Assembly: GCF_002204185.1 (NCBI RefSeq)
Contig: NZ_MXPU01000006.1
Span: 124,001-188,000 of the forward strand
DNA from: Rhizobium esperanzae
Lineage (GTDB): Bacteria; Pseudomonadota; Alphaproteobacteria; Rhizobiales; Rhizobiaceae
Length of the DNA: 64,000 bases
Direction: 5' to 3'
Shown here in pieces: positions 43,767 through 53,390 of this stretch; within the stretch, counting starts at the first letter, position 1, and every line of letters starts with the position of its first letter. The translations under genes were made by a program, and so were the position numbers. The notes under the pieces were generated by a model, which saw only the letters and a program-made list of their open reading frames with translations, was not told the origin of the DNA and made no database searches.

Positions 43767-45389
43767 ATGATTCGTATCGAAAATATCAGCAAGCAGCTCA
43801 GCCACCGCATCCTCTTTATCGAGGCTTCGGCAGCCCTCAACAAAGGCGAGAAGATCGGCCTCGTCGGCCCGAACGGCGCCGGCAAGACGACGATCTTCCG
43901 GATGATCAACGGTGAGGAGCAGCCCGACGAGGGACAGGTCTCCTGCGAGAAGGGCGTCACCATCGGCTACTTCAACCAGGACGTCGGCGAAATGTCAGGC
44001 CACAGCGCCGTCGCCGAGGTGATGAACGGCGCGGGGCCGGTCAGCGTCGTTGCCGCCGAGCTGCGGGAGTTGGAGGCTGCCATGGTCGACCCCGAAAGGG
44101 CCGGCGACATGGAGGAGATCATCGAGCGCTACGGCGAGGTGCAGGCGCGTTACGAGGAGCTGGACGGTTATGCGCTCGACGGCCGCGCCCGCGAAGTGCT
44201 TGCGGGCCTGAGCTTCAGCCAGGAGATGATGGACGGCGACGTCGGCGCGCTGTCGGGCGGCTGGAAGATGCGTGTGGCGCTTGCCCGCATCCTGCTGATG
44301 CGCCCCGATGTCATGCTGCTCGACGAACCGAGCAACCATCTCGATCTCGAAAGCCTGATATGGCTCGAAGAGTTCCTGAAGGGCTATGAGGGTGCGCTGC
44401 TGATGACCTCGCATGACCGCGAGTTCATGAACCGCATCGTCAACAAGATCCTCGAGATCGATGCCGGCTCGCTGACCTCCTATTCCGGCGACTATGAATT
44501 TTACGAGCAGCAGCGGGCGCAGAACGAAAAACAGCAGCAGGCCCAGTTCGAGCGCCAGCAGGCGATGCTCGCCAAGGAAATCAAGTTCATCGAGCGGTTC
44601 AAGGCGCGCGCGTCGCATGCTTCGCAGGTGCAGAGCCGCGTGAAGAAGCTGGAGAAGATCGACCGGGTGGAGCCGCCCAAGCGCCGCCAGTCGGTCGCGT
44701 TCGAATTCCAGCCAGCCCCGCGCTCGGGCGAGGACGTGATCAGCTTGAAGAACGTCCATAAGAAATATGGCAGCCGAAGCATCTATGAGGGACTGGACTT
44801 CATGGTGCGGCGGCGGGAACGCTGGTGCATCATGGGCATCAACGGCGCCGGCAAATCGACGTTACTGAAGCTGGTGACGGGCACCACGACGCCCGACGAA
44901 GGCAGTGTCGCTCTCGGGGCGAGCGTCAAGATGGGTTATTTCGCCCAGCACGCCATGGATATTCTCGATGGCGAGCGCACGATCTTCCAATCGCTGGAAG
45001 ATCGGTTTCCCCAGGCAGGGCAGGGGCCTTTGCGGGCTCTCGCCGGATGTTTCGGTTTTTCCGGCGATGATGTCGAGAAAAGGTGCCGGGTGCTGTCAGG
45101 TGGCGAGAAGGCCCGATTGGTCATGGCGATGATGCTGTTCGACCCGCCGAACCTGCTCGTGCTCGACGAACCGACCAACCATCTCGACCTCGACACGAAG
45201 GAAATGCTGATCAAGGCGCTCTCGCAATATGAGGGCACCATGCTCTTTGTATCCCACGACCGGCATTTCCTGGCTGCCCTTTCCAACCGCGTGCTGGAGC
45301 TGACGCCGGAGGGCGTCCATCAATATGGCGGCGGTTACACGGAGTATGTGGCGCGCACGGGCCATGAGGCGCCTGGCCTGCGCAGCTGA
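43767..45389 (+). CDS. ABC-F family ATPase (ribosome-associated, Uup/YbiT-like)
   Basis: A 540-residue soluble protein with two ATPase domains and no membrane segment. First domain: Walker A GPNGAGKT (34-41), LSGGW signature variant, MLLDEPSNHLD. A charged, helical linker with repeated Gln/Arg (about 240-315) joins the second domain: GINGAGKST, LSGGEKARL, LLVLDEPTNHLD. ABC-F proteins act at the ribosomal E site to regulate translation or protect from antibiotics. Confidence 0.92.
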   Translation: MIRIENISKQLSHRILFIEASAALNKGEKIGLVGPNGAGKTTIFRMINGEEQPDEGQVSCEKGVTIGYFNQDVGEMSGHSAVAEVMNGAGPVSVVAAELRELEAAMVDPERAGDMEEIIERYGEVQARYEELDGYALDGRAREVLAGLSFSQEMMDGDVGALSGGWKMRVALARILLMRPDVMLLDEPSNHLDLESLIWLEEFLKGYEGALLMTSHDREFMNRIVNKILEIDAGSLTSYSGDYEFYEQQRAQNEKQQQAQFERQQAMLAKEIKFIERFKARASHASQVQSRVKKLEKIDRVEPPKRRQSVAFEFQPAPRSGEDVISLKNVHKKYGSRSIYEGLDFMVRRRERWCIMGINGAGKSTLLKLVTGTTTPDEGSVALGASVKMGYFAQHAMDILDGERTIFQSLEDRFPQAGQGPLRALAGCFGFSGDDVEKRCRVLSGGEKARLVMAMMLFDPPNLLVLDEPTNHLDLDTKEMLIKALSQYEGTMLFVSHDRHFLAALSNRVLELTPEGVHQYGGGYTEYVARTGHEAPGLRS

Positions 45390-45599
45390 CGGCTACTTTT
45401 TCGTCGGCAGGTCGAAGCATCGAAATCGAAACGACCAGCAGAGCGCCGTCCGAAATAGTGTTGGATGGCCCGAGCTTTATCGGCGGTTTTATGTGAGCGA
45501 AGAAGAGCGCCAGCCGACATTGCCGGCGCTCTGCCACGATGATGACCCATTTCCGTGGTGTTCGGGCCTTCTTCAAACAATCGGGGCGGGCACATCAGC

Positions 45600-46127
45600 A
45601 TGGACTGGATCAATCGTCACATCGATCAGCCGTTATTGAACGGCGCGGCAGGCTTGCTGCGGCAGTGGCACATTCGTACGCGGCAGTCGCCGGAGCTGCT
45701 GGAGCCGACATGGAATCTCGTCGTACTGTCCTTTCTCTTTATCGCGAGCGGACAGGTTATGGCGGGCAAACCTTTCGCGCTCAGCATCGCCGCGCTGATC
45801 ATGCTGGCCCTGCCTTCAGCCAAAAAATTGCTTTCGGCGGTCAAGGCAGGGGGAAGCGCCTATGGCGCCCGGGAATACAAGTCGTCGAGGGCGCGCGCCG
45901 TCGCCAAACGGGAGGCGGAATGGTCGGTGCGGATTATCGTGCTGTTTTCATCCGCCTGCCTTCCATTCATCGCCCGCATCGACGATCCGGTGGGCGCCTG
46001 TTTCATGCTGGGGGCAAGTATCTGGTTCGTGCTGACCGGGCCGCTCAAGACCTATCTCGATGCCGCCGAACCTCCCGAACCGACCGAAGGCGACCGGATG
46101 TACAGCGGCGTCTTTCATTTCGGTTGA
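45600..46127 (+). CDS. membrane protein, unknown function
   Basis: A 175-residue protein with about four hydrophobic segments in two pairs (about 40-80 and 115-150) and a polar linker containing YGAREYKSSRARAVAKRE. Start taken at MDWINRHI. No family recognised. The 210 bases between it and the ABC-F gene contain no gene I can support. Confidence 0.65.
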   Translation: MDWINRHIDQPLLNGAAGLLRQWHIRTRQSPELLEPTWNLVVLSFLFIASGQVMAGKPFALSIAALIMLALPSAKKLLSAVKAGGSAYGAREYKSSRARAVAKREAEWSVRIIVLFSSACLPFIARIDDPVGACFMLGASIWFVLTGPLKTYLDAAEPPEPTEGDRMYSGVFHFG

Positions 46128-46225
46128 ACAAAGCCAATGCCACGGTCCATCCGCAGGCCGTGAGAGTGAGGGAACCAAACCGGGCGGTCGCCGTTATCTC
46201 CGCAGCAACGTAAAAGGAGATTGCG

Positions 46226-46390
46226 ATGCTTTACTACGCTCTGGTGTTTCTCGTTGTGGCCTTGATTGCCGGTGTCCTCGGATTTGGCGGCATCGCAGGG
46301 GCTTCAGCTTCCATTGCCCAGGTTCTGTTCTTCATTTTCCTGGTGTTGTTCGTCGTCTCGCTTGTCATGCGCTTCATGCGCAGAGTATAG
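46226..46390 (+). CDS. DUF1328 small membrane protein (YtjA type)
   Basis: A 54-residue protein: [20 protein letters not shown], then [15 protein letters not shown] and a second helix ending MRFMRRV. This two-helix, Gly/Ala-rich pattern is that of DUF1328. AAAAGGAGA is ideally placed before the ATG. A strong terminator follows 19 bases after the stop. Function unknown; homologues are often stress-induced. Confidence 0.85.
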   Translation: MLYYALVFLVVALIAGVLGFGGIAGASASIAQVLFFIFLVLFVVSLVMRFMRRV

Positions 46391-46408
46391 TGAAGATGGG
46401 TCAAGTAT

Positions 46409-46445
46409 AAAACCCGGTGATAATTATCACCGGGTTTTGTTTTTC
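46409..46445 (+). terminator. rho-independent terminator after the DUF1328 gene
   Basis: A 30-base perfect palindrome (46409-46438, arms AAAACCCGGTGATAA) followed by GTTTTTC. The A tract before and T tract after make it potentially bidirectional. Confidence 0.9.
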
Positions 46446-46706
46446 TTGACGGGCCTCGCCGGCCGGTGGAGACCGAATGTGCTTTTCGTGCAACCATTCC
46501 TAACAAGATCGTGAAAGACCGCATGCTGGTCGCATATGCCTTCGAAATGTCCCAATGGGGCTGAACCGTGGGGCTGTCGCTTGCGCCTTCCCACGCGCTT
46601 TGAGACGCGACGCGAAAACGGCGCCGTCCGGGATTGCTTTGCCGTCCCTACGATATCCGGTGCCGCCAGCCGGGTGTTCCCGTCACGATTTGAGAAGGAG
46701 AGACTT

Positions 46707-47228
46707 ATGAAAAAAACTCTTGCGACGGCGTTTGCCGCGGTATCGTTGACGTTTGTCGGCGCGGGGGCGGCCAATGCCGCCGACCCCGTCACCAGAACCT
46801 ATGAAGAGCCGGACCTTCGCAACGGCGTGAAGATCGGTTATCTCACTTGCGATATCGGCGGCGGCACGGGTTATGTGCTCGGTTCGTCCAAGGAAGCCGA
46901 TTGCGTCTTTCAGTCCATTGTCGGCAATGAGCTTTTCGATCATTACACCGGCGAAATTCGAAAGCTTGGCATCGATCTCGGCTTCACCACGCGCAGTCGC
47001 CTGATCTGGGCGGTGTTTGCACCGACGGCTGGTTATCACCGCGGGTCGCTCGCCGGACTTTATGTCGGCGCCAGCGCAGAGGCGACGGTCGGTGCTGGCG
47101 TCGGCGCCAACCTCCTGGTCGGAGGCACCTCCGGTTCAATCCATTTGCAGACGGTTAGCCTGACCGGCCAGCTCGGCCTGAACGTTGCGGCCGGCAGCGC
47201 ATCGATGACGTTGACCCCGGCGGATTGA
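46707..47228 (+). CDS. DUF992 exported protein
   Basis: A 173-residue protein with a Sec signal peptide (MKKTLATAFAAVSLTFVGAGAANA). The mature domain has IGYLTCDIGGGTGYVLGSS, a conserved Cys pair (CDIG and DCVF) and YHRGSLAGLYVGASAEATVGAG, as in DUF992. GAGAAGGAGAG precedes ATG 46707. Periplasmic, function unknown. Confidence 0.88.
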   Translation: MKKTLATAFAAVSLTFVGAGAANAADPVTRTYEEPDLRNGVKIGYLTCDIGGGTGYVLGSSKEADCVFQSIVGNELFDHYTGEIRKLGIDLGFTTRSRLIWAVFAPTAGYHRGSLAGLYVGASAEATVGAGVGANLLVGGTSGSIHLQTVSLTGQLGLNVAAGSASMTLTPAD

Positions 47229-47238
47229 CGGGTTTTGT

Positions 47239-47265
47239 CGCCCCCGCCGCGACGCGGCGGGGGCG
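47239..47265 (+). terminator. GC-rich hairpin after the DUF992 gene
   Basis: Near-perfect stem of 12 bp (CGCCCCCGCCGC with GCGGCGGGGGCG) and a 3-base loop, 10 bases after the stop. There is no T tract, so it may act as a transcript 3' end or weak terminator. Confidence 0.6.
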
Positions 47266-47303
47266 TCACGAGATTATTCGGTTGGCTTGCTGGCGACGAA
47301 ACG

Positions 47304-47771
47304 ATGGATATCCGAATTGCAACGCCCGACGAGGATGAGATCCTGGTCGGCCACTACCTGAAAATCTGGGACAGCTATGGCACGCCGCCCGAACATTACA
47401 GGCTGGATGCAGCGGCGCGGATATTGTCGTTTTTGAGAAGCGGGCGCGAGGAGCGACGCCTTGCCTCGTTCCTGGCCGTTGTGGGCGATGAAATCGCCGG
47501 TTCCGTATCTTGCCAGCTGCACCAATCGCCGTTTCCGGAAGTCATTCGGCCGGAGCAGCGGTTGCACGGTTACATCTGGTCCGTCTATGTCGCCGAGGCC
47601 TTCCGCCGGCGCGGCATTGCTTTGGCGCTGACGAACAGGGCCGTTGATTATCTGAAATCCATCGGCTGCACGACTGCCGTCATCCATGCCTCGGATGTGG
47701 GGGAACCAGTCTATCGCAGCGCTGGCTTCGAGCTGGCGAAGGAAATGCGCCTGAAGTTTCCTGTGGAGTGA
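47304..47771 (+). CDS. GNAT-family N-acetyltransferase
   Basis: A 155-residue acetyltransferase. The acetyl-CoA loop is RRRGIALALTNRA (motif A, R/Q-x-x-G-x-A/G) with the preceding strand WSVYVAEAF; the C-terminal part has GEPVYRSAGFELAKEMRL. Substrate unknown. Start taken at MDIRIATPD. Confidence 0.85.
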   Translation: MDIRIATPDEDEILVGHYLKIWDSYGTPPEHYRLDAAARILSFLRSGREERRLASFLAVVGDEIAGSVSCQLHQSPFPEVIRPEQRLHGYIWSVYVAEAFRRRGIALALTNRAVDYLKSIGCTTAVIHASDVGEPVYRSAGFELAKEMRLKFPVE

Positions 47772-47828
47772 GCCGCGTAGCCGAAGCGCCTACAGACGGC
47801 TGAGGAATGTGCGCGGCGCGTTTTCTGT

Positions 47829-48758
47829 TTATGTTTTCGGCTTGCCAGGTGCGATAAAGGCTTTGATCGACGTCTCGTTATGCCCGGCTTCGCGCAGGAA
47901 GCGGCTGGCGAATTCGATGGCAGGGCTTCTCAATGCATCGTCCGGCCGGATCAGGTGAAAAGCGACATGGGAATCGAGGGTACGCTGTGACACTGCGACA
48001 ACGCGCCCGGCGGCAAGCGCGGCATCCGACAGCGGCGGCCGCGCAAGCGCAATGCCGAGCCCTTGCGCGCAGGCATCGACCACCAGATTGTAATCCTCGA
48101 AGCGTCGGTCCTGACCACGCGGCGTATAGTCGACGCCCTCACGCGCTAGCCAGCGACGCCAGCCCTCGATATTGGAGTCGTGAAGGATCGGCAGATCGAG
48201 CAGCGAAAGCGCATCCGAGCGCTGCCCGAGTCGCGCTGCCATCGCCGGTGAGGCGATCGGAAAAGATTTCTCCTGCCAGAGCGGCAGGGCGCGCACGCCG
48301 GCCCATGGTCCCTTGCCGCAGCGGATGGCAAGGTCCGTGCCTTCGCCAAAGTCCGCCAGGCGATGCTCGAGCGTCAATTCGACATGCAGCTCATTTCCTT
48401 CGAGCTTCGCCAGGCGCGGAAACAACCATAGAGAGGCGACGGACGGGGTAACGGAAAGGCGCACCATCGCTTTGTTCGGCCGTGGCAGCCAGCGCTCGCC
48501 GGTGTTGCCGAGCAGGGAAAGGGCTTCTTCGGCACGGGCGAAGAAGCGCATGCCCTCCGGGGTGAGGCGCACACCGCGAGCTTCACGCGCGAAGAGCCGC
48601 ACACCCATCCAGCGCTCGAGCCGTGAGACCTGCCGCGATACGGCGCCATGGGTGATTCCGCTTTCCTCGGCCGCGGCCGAAAACGATCCGAGTCGGGCGG
48701 CGCGGGCAAAGGTCTCGAGCGTATCGAGCGGTGGGAGCACTGGCGAGCTGTGAACCAT
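47829..48758 (-). CDS. LysR-family regulator (GcvA-like)
   Basis: A 309-residue regulator: N-terminal helix-turn-helix ([26 protein letters not shown]) and a C-terminal substrate-binding domain with [14 protein letters not shown], typical of the GcvA/AmpR branch. Divergent from an EamA exporter gene 85 bases away, which it probably controls. Confidence 0.9.
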   Translation of the reverse strand: MVHSSPVLPPLDTLETFARAARLGSFSAAAEESGITHGAVSRQVSRLERWMGVRLFAREARGVRLTPEGMRFFARAEEALSLLGNTGERWLPRPNKAMVRLSVTPSVASLWLFPRLAKLEGNELHVELTLEHRLADFGEGTDLAIRCGKGPWAGVRALPLWQEKSFPIASPAMAARLGQRSDALSLLDLPILHDSNIEGWRRWLAREGVDYTPRGQDRRFEDYNLVVDACAQGLGIALARPPLSDAALAAGRVVAVSQRTLDSHVAFHLIRPDDALRSPAIEFASRFLREAGHNETSIKAFIAPGKPKT

Positions 48759-48843
48759 GCGCACATTTGATCATCGATTGCGGTGCTTTTCAAGCATGCG
48801 TCCAAGGCCTAATCCATTGTCGCACGCACAGATGGAGGCGAAA

Positions 48844-49749
48844 ATGAGCATGGCGGCAAGCGCACCGGTTTCGGCAAAAGAGCAAGGCGGCTTCGATCTG
48901 ATCGCCTTTGCGGCGATTGTCGTCACCATTCTCTTCTGGGCCTCTTCCTTCGTGGTCATTCGCATCTGTCTCGGTCCGCTGACGCCGATCGAACTGGCAA
49001 CGGCGCGTTATGTGGCGGCCGGTGTTCTCGCCCTTGTCTACCTCGCCATCTACCGGCCGATGCCGGAAAAGCGTGATTTCGTCCGCCTCTCGGTCGCTGC
49101 CGTCCTCTTCATCGCCGCCTATGCGGTACTCCTGAACACCGGCGAGCAGACGGTGGCGGCGGGGCCGGCGAGCTTCATCATCAATACCATGCCCGTCTTC
49201 ACCGCCCTGATTGCCACATTCGCGCTCGGCGAGCGCTTCGGACGCTGGGGCTGGGCGGGTACTGCAGTTTCCTTCGGCGGCGTGGCGCTGATCGCCGTCG
49301 CCTCCGATGGCGGCTTTAAGCTCGATCCGAACGCTGTGTTGATCCTCGGCGCAGCGCTCTGCTCGGCGATATCAAGCGTGCTGCAGAAGCCGCTGCTCGC
49401 TCGCCTGCCGGCGCTTGCCGTCACCGCCTGGATCCTGCTGATCGGCTCCGTGCCGCTGTTTCCGGCCGTCCCATCGACGATCCGCGCGCTGGCGGCGGCG
49501 CCGGCAGAGGTCAATTGGGGCGTTGCCTATCTCGTCATCTTCCCGACTGCGATCGGCTATCTCACTTGGGCCATCGCCTTGAAGCGGCTGACGGCCGCGC
49601 GCGCCTCGAATTTTCTCTACGGCGTCCCGCCGGTCGCAACGCTGATCGGGTTCGTCTGGCTGGGCGAGACGCCGACGGCACTGGGTGCTGCCGGCGGCCT
49701 CATGGCGATCCTTGGCGTGCTCGTGGTCAACGTCATGCGGAAGCGATAA
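48844..49749 (+). CDS. EamA-family (DMT superfamily) transporter
   Basis: A 301-residue membrane protein with ten helices in two EamA repeats (first with [11 protein letters not shown], second with [25 protein letters not shown]). Such proteins export amino acids or other metabolites. TGGAGGCG precedes ATG 48844. Confidence 0.9.
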   Translation: MSMAASAPVSAKEQGGFDLIAFAAIVVTILFWASSFVVIRICLGPLTPIELATARYVAAGVLALVYLAIYRPMPEKRDFVRLSVAAVLFIAAYAVLLNTGEQTVAAGPASFIINTMPVFTALIATFALGERFGRWGWAGTAVSFGGVALIAVASDGGFKLDPNAVLILGAALCSAISSVLQKPLLARLPALAVTAWILLIGSVPLFPAVPSTIRALAAAPAEVNWGVAYLVIFPTAIGYLTWAIALKRLTAARASNFLYGVPPVATLIGFVWLGETPTALGAAGGLMAILGVLVVNVMRKR

Positions 49750-49834
49750 CTGCATCGCGCTTCCGCGACGTTCGGAGTGCGGAAGCCGGGCGACTGACAA
49801 ATAGGCATTGCGCCGCCGTTCGCTTTCTTTAAAA

Positions 49835-49851
49835 ACGAAAGCAGAGCGAAA
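49835..49851. promoter_or_regulatory. candidate GlpR sites before glpR
   Basis: Two half-sites ACGAAA (49835-49840) and GCGAAA (49846-49851) spaced 11 bases, the reverse complement of the repeats before glpD. They lie directly upstream of the glpR start, suggesting autoregulation. Confidence 0.5.
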
Positions 49852-49860
49852 GGGGCGCCG

Positions 49861-50634
49861 ATGTTCTTGACCGACCGACAAACTGAAATCGTGGCGATTG
49901 CGAAATCGAGCGGCAGGGTTCTGGTCGAGGAGCTCGCCTCCCGCTTTTCGGTGACGCCGCAAACGATCCGCAAGGATCTGAACGATCTCTGCGATGCGCA
50001 GGTCCTGACGCGCATCCATGGCGGCGCAACTTTTCCGAGCGGAACGGAGAACGTCAAATACGAGGCGCGGCGCCAGATCGCCGCTTCGGAGAAACAGGCG
50101 ATCGGCATGGCGGCCGTCGAACTGATCCCGAGCGGGGCCTCGCTCTTCATCAATATCGGCACGACCACCGAGGCGGTGGGCGAGGCGCTCGCCAATCATC
50201 ACGAGCTGATGGTGATCACCAATAATATCAACGTCGCCAACCGGTTACGTCTCTTTCCGGCAATCGAGGTGGTGATCGCCGGCGGAGTCGTGCGCGGGTC
50301 GGACGGCGGTATCGTCGGCGAAGCGGCGGTCGATTTCATCCGCCAGTTCAAGGTCGATTATGCCGTTATCGGCGCTTCGGCGATCGATATCGACGGCGCG
50401 CTTCTCGACTATGACTTTCGCGAGGTGAAGGTCGCACAGGCGATCATCGCCAATGCGCGCCACGTCATTCTCGTTGCCGATTCCACGAAGTTCGAACGCA
50501 CCGCGCCGGTCCGGATCGGCCAGCTCTCCCAGGTTCACACCTTCATCACCGACCACTGTCCGGTGCCGTCGATCCGCAATCTCTGCCTGGAAAACAATGT
50601 GAAGCTGATCGAAACAAACAGCAGATCGCGATAA
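49861..50634 (+). CDS. glpR: DeoR-family glycerol regulon repressor
   Basis: A 257-residue DeoR/GlpR regulator: N-terminal helix-turn-helix (VLVEELASRFSVTPQTIRKDLNDL), then the sugar-phosphate-binding domain (INIGTTTEAVGEAL; DYAVIGASAIDIDGALLDYD). It is expected to bind glycerol 3-phosphate as inducer. It heads the glp locus, followed by glpD and transporter genes. GAAAGGGGCG precedes the ATG. Confidence 0.93.
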   Translation: MFLTDRQTEIVAIAKSSGRVLVEELASRFSVTPQTIRKDLNDLCDAQVLTRIHGGATFPSGTENVKYEARRQIAASEKQAIGMAAVELIPSGASLFINIGTTTEAVGEALANHHELMVITNNINVANRLRLFPAIEVVIAGGVVRGSDGGIVGEAAVDFIRQFKVDYAVIGASAIDIDGALLDYDFREVKVAQAIIANARHVILVADSTKFERTAPVRIGQLSQVHTFITDHCPVPSIRNLCLENNVKLIETNSRSR

Positions 50635-50643
50635 CGCGACAAC

Positions 50644-50692
50644 ATTCGTTTGACATTCGTATTTCTTTCGTTTTAACTGATGCCACTTTCGC
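50644..50692. promoter_or_regulatory. phased TTCGT repeats before glpD (candidate GlpR operator)
   Basis: ATTCGT at 50644 and 50655, TTTCGT at 50666 and TTTCGC at 50687, that is, spaced 11, 11 and 21 bases, all on one helix face. The array lies 53 to 101 bases before the glpD start. DeoR-family repressors often bind such direct repeats as tetramers. Confidence 0.65.
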
Positions 50693-50744
50693 AATCGCGC
50701 AAATTTTGTGCGATGCGAAATCTGCAGCAGGCTCGGAGGGGCAA

Positions 50745-52259
50745 TTGAGCCGGGAGATATACGATATTTTCGTCATTGGCGGCGGCATCAACGGCTGCGG
50801 CATCGCGCGTGATGCCGTCGGGCGCGGCTATTCCGTCGCGTTGGCGGAGATGAACGATTTCGCCTCCGGCACCTCATCCGGCGCCACCAAGCTGATCCAT
50901 GGCGGCCTGCGTTATCTCGAGCATTACGAATTCCGCCTGGTGCGTGAATCGTTGATGGAGCGCGAGATCCTCTGGGCGATGGCGCCGCACATCATCTGGC
51001 CGCTGCGTTTCGTATTGCCTTATCATAAGGGCGGCATTCGCCCCGCCTGGCTGATCCGGCTCGGCCTCTTGCTTTACGATCACCTCGGTGGCCGCAAGCT
51101 GCTGCCGGCGACGTCGGTGCTCGACATGCGCAGGGATCCGGCCGGCAAGCCGCTGAAGGCGCTGTTCACAAGGGCGTTCGAATATTCCGACGGCTGGGTC
51201 GACGATGCCCGCATGGTCGTGTTGAACGCCCGCGACGCTGCCGACAAAGGGGCGACGATCATGCCGCGCACCAAAGTGGTGTCGGCGCGGCGCGAGAGTG
51301 GCCTCTGGCACATTGAAACAACCGATACGGTCACTGGCCGCAATGACAGCCATCAGGCCCGCATGCTGATCAATGCCGCCGGTCCCTGGGTCGATCATGT
51401 CATCCGTTCCGCCTTCGGCCAGAATGGGGCTCATCATGTCCGTCTCGTTCAGGGCAGCCATATCGTCGTCAGGAAGAAGTTCGACGGCCCCCGTGCCTAT
51501 TTCTTCCAGAATCCCGACAACCGCATCATCTTCGCTATTCCCTATGAGGGCGACTTCACCCTGATCGGCACCACCGACCGCGACTATACCGCCGATCCAA
51601 AAGATGTCCGGATCTCCGAGGAGGAGACCGTCTACCTCTGCAACGCGGCTTCGGAATATTTCAAGGAGCCGGTGCGGCCTGAGGACATCGTCTGGACCTA
51701 CTCGGCAGTCAGGCCGCTTTTTGACGACGGCGCCTCGAAGGCGCAGGAGGCGACGCGCGATTATGTGCTGAAGCTGGAAGGCGAGGGCGGGGCTGCGCCG
51801 CTGCTCAACGTCTTCGGCGGCAAGCTGACCACCTATCGCCGGCTTTCAGAACATGCGCTGGAGAAGATCGGCGCCGCGATCGGCGTGAAGGGTGCTCCTT
51901 GGACGGCCAAAAGCCATCTGCCCGGCGGCGACTTCCCGGTCCGTGGCTACGAAGCGGAGGTCGCCGGTCTGAAGCGGCGCTATCCGTTCCTTGCCGATGC
52001 ACACGCCCGCCGGCTGGTGCGCCGCTACGGCACGCGGGCTGTGACGCTGCTTGGCGCTGCCCGCGGCCTTGAGGACCTCGGACGGCTGTTCGGCGGCGAT
52101 CTCTACGAGATCGAGGTCAAATATCTCGTCGAGCATGAATGGGCCCGGCACGCCGAAGACGTGCTGTGGAGGAGAACAAAGGATGGTCTGCGCCTTTCGA
52201 AGGAACAGGCTCAGTCACTGGAGGAGTACATGGCTGCCATACCGGCGATGGCCGGATAA
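50745..52259 (+). CDS. glpD: glycerol-3-phosphate dehydrogenase (FAD)
   Basis: A 504-residue flavoenzyme oxidising glycerol 3-phosphate to dihydroxyacetone phosphate and passing electrons to quinone at the inner membrane. FAD motif DIFVIGGGINGCGIARDA at the N terminus, the SSGATKLIHGGLRYLEHYEF signature, and NVFGGKLTTYR near 370. It starts at a TTG eight bases after GGAGGGG; the upstream frame is not conserved-looking. Second gene of the locus. Confidence 0.95.
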   Translation: MSREIYDIFVIGGGINGCGIARDAVGRGYSVALAEMNDFASGTSSGATKLIHGGLRYLEHYEFRLVRESLMEREILWAMAPHIIWPLRFVLPYHKGGIRPAWLIRLGLLLYDHLGGRKLLPATSVLDMRRDPAGKPLKALFTRAFEYSDGWVDDARMVVLNARDAADKGATIMPRTKVVSARRESGLWHIETTDTVTGRNDSHQARMLINAAGPWVDHVIRSAFGQNGAHHVRLVQGSHIVVRKKFDGPRAYFFQNPDNRIIFAIPYEGDFTLIGTTDRDYTADPKDVRISEEETVYLCNAASEYFKEPVRPEDIVWTYSAVRPLFDDGASKAQEATRDYVLKLEGEGGAAPLLNVFGGKLTTYRRLSEHALEKIGAAIGVKGAPWTAKSHLPGGDFPVRGYEAEVAGLKRRYPFLADAHARRLVRRYGTRAVTLLGAARGLEDLGRLFGGDLYEIEVKYLVEHEWARHAEDVLWRRTKDGLRLSKEQAQSLEEYMAAIPAMAG

Positions 52260-52301
52260 GGCGGCGTGTGGTCCCCGCTGCGTGGAGGCACGGGAATCGG
52301 A

Positions 52302-53381
52302 ATGCTGGAACTGCGAAACGCCGCCAAGATGGTAGGCGCGGACTATCACATCTATCCGACCGATCTGGTCCTTGAGCGGGGCACGCTGAATGTCCTGCTC
52401 GGGCCGACGCTGTCGGGCAAGACGTCGCTGATGCGGCTGATGGCCGGGCTCGACCGTCCGACCGCCGGCTCCGTGCATTTCGACGGCGCCGATGTCACCG
52501 GCATGCCGGTGCAGAAGCGCAATGTCGCCATGGTCTACCAGCAGTTCATCAACTATCCGGCATTGACCGTTTATGAAAACATCGCCTCGCCGATGCGCAT
52601 CTCGGGCAAGGACGCCGCCACGATCGACCGCGACGTGCGCAAGGCCGCCGAGCTTCTGAAGCTCACGCCCTATCTCGACCGCACACCGCTGAACCTGTCC
52701 GGCGGGCAGCAGCAGCGTACCGCGCTTGCCCGCGCGCTCGTCAAGAATGCCAGCCTCGTGCTGATGGACGAGCCGCTTGCCAATCTCGATTACAAATTGC
52801 GCGAAGAACTGCGTGAGGAGCTGCCGAAGATTTTTGCCCAGTCCGGCGCGATCTTCGTCTACGCCACGACGGAACCCTCGGAAGCCTTGTTGCTTGGTGG
52901 CAATACGGCAGCGCTCAACGAGGGCCGGATCACACAGTTCGGGCCGACGATCGAGGTCTACCGCAATCCGCTCGATCTGACGACGGCGAAAACTTTCGCC
53001 GATCCGCCGCTGAATTTTATTGATCTGGTCAAATCGGACGGCAATTTCCTGCGCGATGGCGATGTGATTTTTGCCGTGCCGGCGCATCTTCAGAACGTGC
53101 CGGACGGGCCGGCAACGATCGCGTTTCACCCGCATCATCTTGCTCCAACCGCCCAGACGGCCAATTCGGCGCGGCTGACGGCACGGACACAAATTTCGGA
53201 GATCACGGGGTCGGAAAGTTTCGTGCATCTGCAATTTGCCGATACCCGCTGGGTGATGCTCGCGCACGGCATCCACAACATCGACCCGGACGCGGACCTC
53301 TCCGTTTTCATCGACACGCGCCACCTGATGGCGTTCGGAGCGGACGGCCGGGCGATCACTACCGTAGGGCAGAGGGGCTAG
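52302..53381 (+). CDS. glpS: glycerol ABC importer ATPase GlpS
   Basis: A 359-residue ATPase of the MalK/UgpC class. Walker A GPTLSGKT (34-41), canonical signature LSGGQ (132-136) and Walker B LVLMDEP with Glu157. The switch His is replaced by Thr190 (YATTEPSEA instead of YVTHD). Paired with GlpT, it supplies the good signature motif while its own ATP site is defective. First transporter gene after glpD, preceded by GGAGG. Confidence 0.93.
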   Translation: MLELRNAAKMVGADYHIYPTDLVLERGTLNVLLGPTLSGKTSLMRLMAGLDRPTAGSVHFDGADVTGMPVQKRNVAMVYQQFINYPALTVYENIASPMRISGKDAATIDRDVRKAAELLKLTPYLDRTPLNLSGGQQQRTALARALVKNASLVLMDEPLANLDYKLREELREELPKIFAQSGAIFVYATTEPSEALLLGGNTAALNEGRITQFGPTIEVYRNPLDLTTAKTFADPPLNFIDLVKSDGNFLRDGDVIFAVPAHLQNVPDGPATIAFHPHHLAPTAQTANSARLTARTQISEITGSESFVHLQFADTRWVMLAHGIHNIDPDADLSVFIDTRHLMAFGADGRAITTVGQRG

Positions 53382-53390
53382 GAGAAGATC

